Shown one piece after another: positions 12,101-24,100 of a stretch of 64,000 nucleotides of DNA. This stretch comes from Aquila chrysaetos chrysaetos (lineage: Eukaryota; Chordata; Aves; Accipitriformes; Accipitridae). The position numbers were made by a program, and so were the translations under genes. Each line of letters opens with the position of its first letter. Position 1 is the stretch's first letter. The notes under the pieces were generated by a model. That model did not search any database, was not told the origin of the DNA, and saw only the letters and a list, made by a program, of their open reading frames with translations. The stretch is taken from positions 17,861,363-17,925,362 of the forward strand of contig NC_044005.1 in assembly GCF_900496995.4 (NCBI RefSeq), written 5' to 3'.

Positions 12101-14993
12101 TACTCAATTATTATTTTCTCACAAGTTTTCTGCCTTAGTATGTCCACAGATGGTGACACTCATTCATGAGCATCTATTCAGTTGCACCTCTCATTGTACA
12201 ATTTTCAAATTCTTCTCTCAGCAAGAGATATTTCCATCAACTTCTTATATATTTGGATATCAATTTATTCTGTCATTCAATTTAGAAAATAATGTTTCCT
12301 TGAAACTAACTTTTTTTTGTATTTTAATATGTGTATATTTAGCACCAGGATTGACTTTCTGAACAAAAGAAAGATAAAAGAGGTACACCTAAACATATCT
12401 GTGGCCAACAAGGTTATGCGGATGAAAGCATTTACCATCAACCATTCCTGTACCTGTATCTCTTAATATCTCCTTATAGAGCTGCTCCATTTTCTTATGA
12501 AAACAATTAAGTATTGGGCCAGATTACAAAAGAGAAATTGAATCTACAGTGCAGCAGACATTATACCAACGTAGAACATTAAAACTCTTATTCAGAACTA
12601 AAGGTAGGTCATCCTAAGCCTGCTCTTCTTTCTCCAAAAATGGTTCTCTTCCCCTAATATATCCTCTTGGCTTCTGACACTATGCAGTTTAGGGACTTTC
12701 TGAACCACGGAGAGCATCCAGATCATTGTGTTTGATCAGGTACCTACTTTCAAATAGTGTGTTGTTAAGGTATTCACTTGGGAATGGTACACTGAGACTT
12801 GAAGCTGAGTCTTTTACATTCCACTTTCCTGCCTGAAGACAAAAGGTACAAACTGCTCTGTGTGAGTCTTTTTCTGTCCCTTTGTATTCAAACAAAAGAT
12901 ATCAGTTTTATTTTAAGTGACAGATAGAAAAACGTTTGAAATTAGGAAAAGTTTGTGTGATGTAAAAAATATGTCTAACTAATATTTGCATCTAACTGCT
13001 TCGTGAATATTAATCCATTTATTTTTCCTAAATCCTTGTGAGCCAGATGAGTAATTGAAATTTCTACAACGGTTGCTAAAAAAAATTTACAACATTTGAA
13101 CTAGGTTTCTGGTTTTAAAGAGAGGGAACAGAGGTACACAGTGATCAGGGCAAAAGCACATGGCTTTTGAGTACACCTAATTTTTGAAAGTATTTAGCAC
13201 TGTATGTTGTTTTATATACTCAAGATGTCCCATTTACTTTATAGATAGCTGAAAATGTCAGCATGTCTACTAATCTAACCGTTGACTTTGAAATCATGCA
13301 CTTTGAAATAAGTGACCACCTAATGATCACCTATAAAAAGTCTGAAGTAAGTACTGTCGGTAATATTTAAGAAAAGGCATTAGACTCTGGCAAAGACAGG
13401 GACAGAGTGCAATTTGACTTGGCACCTTAAGGTACTTCTGCTGTGAGACCACTGACTCAACACAGAGAGTCCACCTTCATTCACTACGTATCTTCCAATC
13501 TTTTCTATAAAGAAAATGCATTCTTAAAAACAATAATTCAGTACACAAGCTTGATTTCATTTCAGAACAAATTTACCTTGTACAGTGAAGGTGGTAAAAT
13601 TCCACCAGAAAAAAATCCTGTGTGATCACACAGCAAGAGACTATATCATAATATAATATATATGAGTAACTGAATGCAAGCTGCTCAGAGAACTTCTTTT
13701 CATATTTGTTAAACTTTTGACTGTTTTCTTTAGGAATGTTATTAACTTAATCTGTGAGTAAAGTTGGGGGGGGGGTTGGTTTTTGGGTTTTTTTTTTTAA
13801 AGGAACCTGAAAATACTGAAGTGGAAAAATATGAGTTTATACAGATACTTAATTCACCAGAAATGACCACTCAAGAGATATCACTATCACTATTGTTTCC
13901 TCTTTATACCTGGCAAACCAGTGTAAGGTGTTTCATCTTTCCTGTCTGGTGCAAGCTCCATATCTCAGCTCCATTATCTTTGACCAGCAAGTCATAGCCT
14001 CGCATTCTGGACTCTCCTTGCATTCTTGGTCTCATAATCTCTTCAGACTTCCAAGGCCCAGCTTGCATTTCCCCATACTTTTCAGCTTCTAGTTCTAGTT
14101 TATTACACTTCAGTCTACTTTCCCAAACAACCTCTCTTTCCTGCTATAGCTGGCTCCTTTCCTTTCTGCGTTCTGCCTTGGCTAAGAAAGCAAATCTCCG
14201 ATAGCAAAGAAAAATCTGTCTGAGCACCTAAAATTACAGCTAGTCCAACGATAGTAATTTAGAACTACAACTTACAGTGTAAGAGGAATCTTCAGGGAAT
14301 TAGCTGCTAGAGTGTATAAGGATTTGACTGAGTAAGTACACATCACAGCGATTTTATAAAACTATTACACTTTTATCACAGGAGCAAACAAATTCATCTT
14401 TGATTTTGTTCTTGCAAAATGTTGAATGGTTTAGGCTGATATTTAAAGAAAACCAGCCTGAGGGAGATACCTAGCATTGAGGGTTTTTTATCTAAATGGT
14501 TAAGGTAAGGCAAAGAAGGCAGCCTGAATAACAAGTAGCAGTACCAGTTCATCATGACTGTCAGAATTCATCATGAAATTGTTATGTAATAATACATAAA
14601 CATATATAAGCACATAAAAAGAAGGAAAAGGAAAAATTAAATCATCTAATAATACATACATTCTACTTCTCCAACCACAGGCAGCTAAATCACTGTGACT
14701 GTAGTTACTACGTATGAAATGCACTAACCTTCACTTTGTCCCATTCCACCCTCCCCATAATGTACCAGCTGAATGCAAACATGTGCAGGAGAAACAATGT
14801 GAAAGACTAATTAAAAGGGAATGCAATCTTAAAAACACTTATAATTGCAGACATCACATTTCTACTGTGCTATTTTAGTATTTAAAAATCTGGGTGCAGA
14901 AGTATCATAAATATAGGCTTAATTTGGCATAGCTCTTTTGAGTTCCCTTTGAAAATGTTACCCATAAGCTTGATTTAACCTCTTGTCAACCAC
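6170..14993. other. Region between the SERPINA10 and PPP4R4 coding ends
   Basis: 8.8 kb between two converging genes. No gene or young transposon is recognised. It should contain the PPP4R4 3' UTR on the minus strand, and possibly a final short coding exon (see the last PPP4R4 exon). A ten-base G run lies at 13766-13775. A weak MIR-like stretch is possible at about 13100-13160. The open frames are all short and unlike known proteins. Confidence 0.7.
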
Positions 14994-15136
14994 TTACATG
15001 CTCATCTTTCGGGACTGACTCTCCTTATTTCCATTGTTCTTTTGGTCAGCTGAGTTAAATAAGTTGCGAGAAGAACAACTGGAAGGGAAGGCAACATTCC
15101 CACTATTACCAGTAGAATGAGTCCGGAATGAATCAT
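14994..15136 (-). CDS. PPP4R4: PPP4R4 exon 22 of 22 in window, last recognised
   Basis: Encodes [17 protein letters not shown] through [11 protein letters not shown], then TAA at 14996-14994. Acceptor TTTCAG. The stop sits inside ATGTAAGTG, which is also a near-perfect splice donor (AT|GTAAGT). Human PPP4R4 ends about eight residues further (LKSRKSNP, from memory). The true exon may therefore end at 14998 and continue to an unrecognised short exon in 6.2-14.9 kb. Confidence 0.82.
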
Positions 15137-18100
15137 CTGAAACAAAGAGTTACAGTTTAGACAAAGAACTTTGAAAAAAAAGACACAGAGAGTAAACAGA
15201 ATGAGCTGTTTTTCCTGTGGCAATAGTTGCATATTTCCTATGGCAATAATCCAAAAGTTTAACTTTATGTAAGGGAATGGTTTCAATTTAACATTTCTTC
15301 AAATATTTTTATGAAAAAACGCTAAATAAAGATAATTAGAAGACACATTTTGGAAAAGAAGATTAATACATTTAATATATGAAAATAGTGGGATTTAACT
15401 GGCCAATCTTTAGCTGCTTAAAATTTAGCTATTTCATCTAAGCTAAGTGTCTAGTGTGTATTGGTAGTGAATGGAAAAAGACAGGTTCCTCTAGGAAGCA
15501 GTTCATCTCATTCTAATCTTTAAACATCCAAACTCTTCCAACAGCAGTTTCTCTCCCTTATTTCAGTAGAATTTACACATATTATCCCTTTCCTCACATA
15601 AAATGGGTGGAGGCACATTGCAAAACCAACCTTCTTATGACAACCAAAATGCCAATCAAGAAATGCCAAACTCATTTTACTTTTACTACTTTTAAATGTA
15701 ACTTTAAATGAACATATAACAAAAAAAAAAAATCTGAAAAATACACTAACTAGACTAGCACTTATGTGCTCAAACGTATTGGATTTCTATTATTCTGTGT
15801 TTAGAAGAATTATATCTTACAGTAAGCCTGTTTAATGGGGCTCACATATTCAGCACACCCACAAAAAACTAACGTAAAATATAACAACCTACTTACCACT
15901 AAAGGATAACATACAACTCTTTCCCATTCCTGATACTGAAGATGTATATCCTGTAGCAGAGCTTTTACTTAAAAAACAAACAAAACAAAACCAAATTGCT
16001 TATTACAGAAAAGTGTTCTTCTCAATTGTGTCATCCTGCTGTTTAATAATATTGGAGGCTATTTCTGAGTTTATATGAAAAAATCAAATGAGAAAGTTAC
16101 GCTGAAATTTCTTTAAGAAATGTACAAATTCAGGTTTAGCAGTTCATATTGAAAAATATTTTTAATATATGATAAAAGGTGACATATATTAACTTAAATG
16201 AATTAATAACAATTTGTAGGCCTCAGCATGCCTTAAAATGGTGTTTCTTCCCTCAGTTCAAAACTGCATACCTTAATCAAAAAGAAAGCTGAAAATTTAA
16301 GCCACAATTCAGTGAGCACATCACTACTTTCATAGATTCATGTGCATATAATTTCATAACAGTTGTCTATTAGGTAAACAGTTGCCTATGAGGTAAGCAA
16401 TGAAGATAATAAAGATACTTAGGACACTTGTCTATGTTGCTGTATTTTGGATGTAGTGCTTGAGTACTGAAAGACTGGCTTCGAACCAACTTGGATTTTT
16501 TGTCTTCTTTGCCTAAAATTATAAGTAGCAAAAATTTTTAACATGGATATCATTGCATTTCCTCAGTAATTAAGAACACTTTTTAATATAATTTTCTGTC
16601 AACATATGCTAGCTGAAGGAACTGATTTAAATACTTCAATAACAATAAATAAACCTTATGTCACCTATTTATACACTAAAGAATCAAATAAAACTAAAAC
16701 CCATAGAAAACACATTCCGTTCTAGGAGCGGAATCTTTTCCTATGTGCAGTAGGTGAAACTTTGGCCCACAAATGCCAACAGCACTTTTGCTGGGTTTTA
16801 AACTTCTGATGTGAGATCAAAGCATTCTAGAAGAGGTTTTAAAGAGTTCTTACCTGCTGATGTACTAGAAGAGCTTCCAGGAACAGAGAGAGTGATACTT
16901 TTTCCCAACACTGACGATGTTTTACTGTCTCTACCTAAAAAAAAGTCCAGTATAAATACCTCTCTCTTAAAGCTTAACTTTAAATAAAGAGGACATAACA
17001 TATCACAGTCCCGAGGTAAACAGTAATAATATCTAATCCAGTGCTACTGACACTTCAGAAATACCACAGACAAGTACTTACATTACATCCTGAAATGAAA
17101 AATACCAGAGAACTAAAACGGTCATGTATTTTATTAATAAAGCCAAAAGTCTTCCTTCTAATATAATGAGGCCAGTTTTCATAAATATCTTCAGAAATAT
17201 ACAGAAAAAAAAGTTTTATTGCCACTTTCTAAAACTCTGCCATTTACTGTATAAAGTGTTTCTTTTCTGGTCCTTTCTATTCTACCTTTGTAGAAGAGTA
17301 ATGCATGCACAAACAATATGTAAACAAATAAACTTACGCTTCTTTTCAAACATTTTATCATTAATATTTGTAGATCTTCCCTCATTTTGCTGCTTCTCTT
17401 TTTCTAATTGTTCCTAAAAAAATGAATAATCTTCTTAGGTATTACTCAGAAAAAAAAAAAAAAAAAATTGTGTTTCAACTATGGATTGCTTCCAAATCAC
17501 CAAAATGAGTTAATTTCTACTCTCTCCTACTATTACTACAACCCCTAGTGAATATCCAGAGAACCAATTAAATAGTACAGAATGAAATCAGAGTACATAT
17601 CTTATATAAAAATCACACCAAAAAATATTGACTTTAATTATGAAGGAATCTCAGAATTGATGTTCACATTTATAACTTATTATTAAAATTATGCCTGGTT
17701 TTTTTGGGTTTTTTTAACTAAAAAGATACAGAAATTGGCAGCCTGCAATGTGAAACTTTTGTGCTACGCAGATACTCTGATAATAAAACTGGTAATATCT
17801 TTAATTCAAATATACAATTCAATGAAAATGTTTTTCTCAAATGGTAAGGTGTGTCACATATGCTCAAACTTTTTAAAGGTCTAAAATTAACATCTACAGT
17901 TGATAAGCTTTTATGCAAAACAAAATCAAGTATTACAGTTCTTCAAGTCTAAGCAAATTATTTGCCTTTCTGTAATATTAGCTAGCCTTAGAATACCTTT
18001 TGAGAGCACATCCATAGACAGAAGACAGTGTTAACACAGCTACATCAATAATTTCAATAGCCAATACTTGCTTCAGGATTCTTGGTGAATAGATATCACT

Positions 18101-21100
18101 CCAATTTGAAAAAGCTATATAATATTAGCTTATTTTCTGTACTATGTTCATAATAAAAAGTGCCAAGTGAATCGTAACTGTTCTACTCTGTTTTTTCATG
18201 TCACTCTAATTACTACCCAAGTTAAAAAAAAAAAAAAAAAAAAAAGGAGGTAATTAATTCAGGTCAAGGTTGCTGGAATATAGTTTCTACTAAGTCAATT
18301 ACTAAAATTAAGGAAACTTATTAACATATGCAGTATTAAAATCTGTAGCAGTCAGAAACATTTAACTGGGGTCAATGACTCGTCATCTATTTGGGACTGC
18401 AACGCGTCACAATTTATTGTGTACATCTCCACTTCCTCAAAAGCATGCCTCTCAAAGACAATTCTTAATGAGACCTTTGTGCTACAGAAGGTATCCCCGT
18501 ATCAATGGGATATATCATAAAAATACAGGTGGTCTTCTGAAGTCTAGCTGTAGAAACAGGGTAAAAATTAATGTTATCATACAACACACGATAACGGAGC
18601 GCACTGGAGGCTATTTTACCACAGCCCCAAATGCTTTCACTATAAAAACATGAATTGTACCTACCTAAAAACTGCTAAAGCTAAGTTCAAGTCTTTGAAC
18701 GCGTGCATGCAGATCCTGAGAACAAAGCTTGAACCTTCGGCTCGAGCTAATGGGAGGTGACAGGAAGTACATGGGATGGGTATCATGAATTGAGAAAATT
18801 AGCTGCCCAAGAGAAGGCCTGCAGTACCTATCAACATCAAAGTGGGCCACGAATGTAGGCTCTGTAACAATCCAAGAGGAAAAAGTGGCATTTTTTTGGA
18901 CAGTCTTGAATCTGTTCTGGTTCACTACAGAGGAGCTCAATTACTACAAGTCAGAGGAACCATGCTAATGAAATTCAGCCTCTTCTAAATCCTATCAGCT
19001 TCTGAGCTTCTTCCACCTCAGGCTGGAGAAGAGGCAGCAGAACGGAGGACTGCAGTAATCTAATCTAGGCTTTGTGAAGATGTAGTGGGCTACGTGGTGA
19101 AGCGCCTGCTGCAGCTTTTCCTTACAGCCATGAGTGAAGATAAATAATTTTGTAAGTTAAAAAGCATTCTGCAGTCTTCTCTTCCAAATCCTAAGTAACT
19201 TGTAGCTCCTTTTGCTCTATACAGCCTGCACTATGTCTCTCTCCTGCCAGGCTGCAGATATCAATGGCTTTTCTTTCTTGCTTTTTTTCTGGCTAAACAG
19301 GAAAGCTTGTAACACACAGACCCTCCTTCACGTTACTTGGAACAAAGAAGTTATGGCATTTTCTTTGCCTATGGAAGCTGTATGCGAATTCTGAGATGTT
19401 TCATTATTCAATTTATTACATTACAGATGCCCGACAAATTGCTAAGCTCCCTCAAAAAGATTTCATAAAGATGTGCTGAAGGGCTTGGATTTTAGAACTA
19501 TAGGGGCGTCAAGCATGAGTATTCTTCAAGAAATACTATTTTGCCTTTCTAATTGATACAGCAAAATTCAGGTAGTAAAGAAAAGGAAGTTATATGTTAC
19601 TACGAAGGACTTAACCCTATTGTAAAGTGTAAAATGAAGCCACACACAGATTATGAACCTACCAGGTCTCTCCTTAATATGCACTTCCCCTACTTTAGAA
19701 TTGTTGCCTCATTAATATTTAGCTAGAAACTACTAAAAAAAGGACAGATTGTACTGATAAAATATACCATTTCCAAAAGGAGATGTTCTTGTCTCTCTTT
19801 TTCTTGATCCAATAAATCATTTTCGTAAAATCTTTTCTGAAACTTCAAAATAAAATCAATAAAAATAAAAAATCACTACATGAAAAGGGGAATTAAAAGC
19901 ACTTGATAAGTATTAAAGTTAGTAAGTACTTACAGCATCTACAGAGATCTCCATTCTGTCCAATTCTAACACTGTCTGTAAAGAAAACCAAACATTATTT
20001 ATCATTACTCAACAGCATGCCACACTTCTAACTAAAAAACTGTCCAGATAAGAAGCTTAGAATAGTGGTATTCAAAACATGCCTTTTCTTCCTGAACATT
20101 TGAAGCCTATGCTTGTATTTTTGTGCTACAAATGCAGTTAAAAACTGTCAGAGAGTATTCTCAGAGCCCTGCTGAGACTCATAACAAAGGACTTATAGAC
20201 TATCTATATGGAACTCAAAATACACTCAAGGGAAGCGCAGAAGCATGAATGGCTGGAACACAGACCTAGAAACCAGGACTGAAAAAACAACTCAGGAATC
20301 TGTGAATAAGCCAGGATGCTCCACGCAGGTGTTCTCTCAATCTCTCCTGCTGACTGGCCCTATAAGGAAGCCACATACTTTAGCTATTTCACTTCATGGC
20401 TTCTTTGAGACTAAGCATGGGCATCCCTTAAAGATATACTTTTTGTGAATATTCACATTACAAAGACATTTGTAACATGTCAAAATCCTGCAAATCCTTT
20501 ATCTGTATATGGTAAAATATATAGATTAACAAGATATCTCTACCTCAAAGACTTGACCATTTTTACTAGGGTCAATGTTTAATCCTATCTTCAGTCATCT
20601 GCTATTTTTTCACAAATGGTCATCAAGCCAAAATCCTGAATCCCAGTCACTAGGAAATAACTGCAATCTAAGTAACCAAGGAAACACCAACTCTCTTAAA
20701 TTTGACAGAATGCACTATACTACATCTTCTCTTAATTGTTCAAAATTACATAATAGACAAGAGAATTCTTTAGTCTTCTGTTCTTGCATTAAGAGAATCA
20801 ACAGAAAGCATAACTTTGATCATCTTAACTTTTAATGATAACCCCAAGACAAAACGCTGCTGGAAAAGAAAAATTCTTACTCTTTTTACAATAGTCAGGA
20901 CATCTTTGTCTTTCTCTTGACACAGAAGTTTTCTTATACATAATTCCAACTGCTGAAGTAAATGTTTATCCGTGGGAATCTTCAGAGTAGATTTAACTTT
21001 TGGCAACAAATAGCATAGCTTCATTCTACAAAAAAGTGGTAAATATTCACCTTTTGATACAGATGTTTAACAAACATTATTAATTTTTGTATTGCATGCT

Positions 21101-24100
21101 AGCATTTGACATAAAATAATTAAGTTATTAGGTCTTATTTTTCAGAAATGGTTGTTGCTTATGTGTTGTTTCCAGACATACTGTAACATTTTCAAAAACT
21201 GCTCCATACATCAGGACTACAGTGTTTAACCTAGAAAGATAAGAAGAGGTCTAGATTTTCAAAATTACCTACACATCTAGCTATCAGGTACCTAAATATC
21301 CTGGAACAGGGTATTCTTTTGTAAAACATGTTAAGGAAGAATCCAGAAAAGAACAATGACAAAATTAATTTTAATGTCAGTTAAGGGATTGCAAGTTATT
21401 TCAAGTTTCCATTAAATTTTAATATTGTATCAATAGAGCTTTTAATTAAAATGTTTGTTAAAAGCAATAAGCTACTTCAGATTATATACAAATTTAGTTT
21501 ATTGTTTTAATATAATCCTCTTAACTTAAGGAATGAGACATGAATGTTAACCTATATGCACCAAATGGCTCAGTTTTTAGGTTTGGGATCCTGCTGAATT
21601 GACTACAAAAATAATGGAAAAAACACTATAAAAATTAGTAACATACCAAATTCCCTTACATTTTTCTGTTCTTTTTCAATTTACTTTAACAATTAAGAAG
21701 AAAACTTTTACATAAGGTGAAACCTACGCTAACTGGTTAAGCTCAGACCACTGAAAGAATTGTTTGTGTGGTTTACTTTACATATAGTGAAGTTGAAATG
21801 CATGGAAATTAATGGAGACTGTGAAGTTACGTTTCTCTACACCTATGAAACAGCATGTTACTTTCTTCTCAACTACTGCTGGCTCCTCTGCCTCAGTGTT
21901 CCTTTCACTCCCAAAACCCGACACTTTTGATCAGTCTCCCAAAAACCCAGACTGACCTGCTTCTCTGGTTTTCTAACATCATTCTCATAGTCCCCTACAC
22001 CTTTAATACTGGTCACCCTGAAGGCTCTGTACCTTTTTACTCAAGTCCCATTATTTAAACAAGACATAAAACCTGTAACAATATTTCTTAATATATTATT
22101 TAAAGCTTTTTTACTGTACAGTGCTACATAGTCTTCGTACAGTACCTCACATTTGCCACTGGATCATGTGTAAGTTCAAGCACAGGTAGAAAGAAGTATT
22201 TACAGAAGAATGATTTTGAAAACAGTTCCATAATGAATTCACAAGTATCTAAAAAACGAAGTCTGTTCCAATAACTTTTTCCTTGGCCCAGTTCTGAAAA
22301 ATAACAAACCACAGGCATTAAGTTTTCAGTGTCAGATAGAAAACACTTCAAAGGTTAACCTTTGACTCAAAGATAATCACACTCATCACAAGGCACGCTT
22401 TCTCAGTCTACCTCAATTCTTTCTTTCAGTGAAAACCTAACCTTCTGAATTCAATGACCATTTCTGTCAGTGAGCATTTTTTTCAGAACTACAACCTGTC
22501 CCTTTAACCATTTGAAAAAGCAAAAATAGCAAGTGAACTAGCTACTATGTTGAACAAAGAAAGCCCTACACGCCTTTCAAACCATGTCACTGATGTATCA
22601 AAATTTCCATGTAAACATTAAGAATTGCTAATGGGAACTATTCAAACTTCTAACCTATCTTTAAAACACATAGCACAGACCTGGAAGTCAACTTGGGTGA
22701 CTAACTCATTCATAAATTAATTTCTGAGAAGATTTATTCAGCACTTCTTATGCTGAAGCCTCTAGAGAATTTTACTTCTGTAGAGGAACTCTGCTTTGTA
22801 TATTGCAGCACCTACAGCTAAGCAATTTTGGATTCAAGAAGTAGGGTTGGAGGGGTCTTGGCATATTATCAGTTTCCCATATTGCCTCTTTCCCAATTCC
22901 TTTGCATAAGCTTCAGCTATATTCCTCGCATACGCACAATATGTTTTGCCTGGTGATAATATGAGCAACTGAATGTCTTCTAAGTGTAATCCCTCCAATG
23001 ATGGCAGGAAGTTACACTGAATAAATATAACCATAAATAGATCTTCAGTCAAAACTAACTTGCATCTCTAAGTCATCAAGGAAAAATTATCTTACGTTCA
23101 ATCAGTTTCTGAATAACCTCATGCCTCTGTTCTTGTTTGCGATTATAACGCAAATAAACGCAGAGAGTTCGAGCAGCTGCTTTTTGGACTGGCAGGACGT
23201 TCTTGAAAGAAATAAAGGGGAACACCATTAAACATAGCTGAAGGAGTATGACCAAAAATGTATACAAATTCTACAAGTAGAAAAAATAGCTAAACTTTAG
23301 CCTAACTTTATAAATTTTTAAATAATTGGCATAATGTAAGGGACAATAAGGAATTTCGGCCAATTCATAAGACACCTACTTCTTTATCACTTCTATCTAA
23401 CTTGTTTATTCAACTATTTCATAAAGACCTTAAAGTAGTCCATGTCTGGAAGGCACCTTCTATATTGCACGTGTTAGAAAATAAAACTTACAACATCTTC
23501 TCTTACAACAGACAGTTTTACTCTTGAATTAATTCCATAAAATTTCAAACTAGTAGCTCTAAATGGTAATTTATTTTCAGAATAAAGTGTTCTTTCATAA
23601 AGAATGGAGCACAATGCAAAGTAATGTATGGAATCAGGAAAAAGGCGGCATATCTCAGAAGAAAAAGTTTTGATTTACCTAGAAACAAACTGATAATGAG
23701 CACAAGGAAAGGGAAGAATTCTTGAGTGGGAGGAAAAACATGATAATCTGTCAATCCAGATTTTGCTCCTTAAATAGGGGGATGTTCTCAGAGCAATTTC
23801 TCAGTCTTACATAAAAAACCACAGCCTGATATACTATATGCAATGAGAAATCAAACATTAAGATTAATATAAAGTACTACGCATTGCAAATATCTGGTGG
23901 TCATTGTTCTAAATAGCATAAACAAATAAAAAACAATGGGAAAGAGGCAGGCTCACGTTTGTCAAAATGATTGTCAACATTCTGTGAAGAAAACGGTAAT
24001 AAATCTGATCACTTGGTATGATATGAGGGAGACATGCATATTTTTGTAGTAACTTCTCATGAGTTCTCCATTTTAAAGAAGTTGCTGCTCTCTGTTCTGC

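Larger units (their letters stand above)
15137..17337 (-). other. PPP4R4 introns between exons 18 and 22
   Basis: Four introns (15137-15896, 15968-16418, 16513-16853, 16935-17337) of 340-760 bases. They are AT-rich with A runs, and I recognise no repeats. Confidence 0.85.
19976..23956 (-). other. PPP4R4 introns between exons 12 and 16
   Basis: Introns 19976-20880, 21026-22145, 22294-23095 and 23202-23956. I see nothing recognisable besides splice signals. Confidence 0.8.

Noticed and set aside
22834..23052. Minus-strand frame beside PPP4R4 exon 13 as an extra exon
   Set aside because: Exons 13 and 14 already join in phase with the known protein order; the frame has no matching counterpart in the family.
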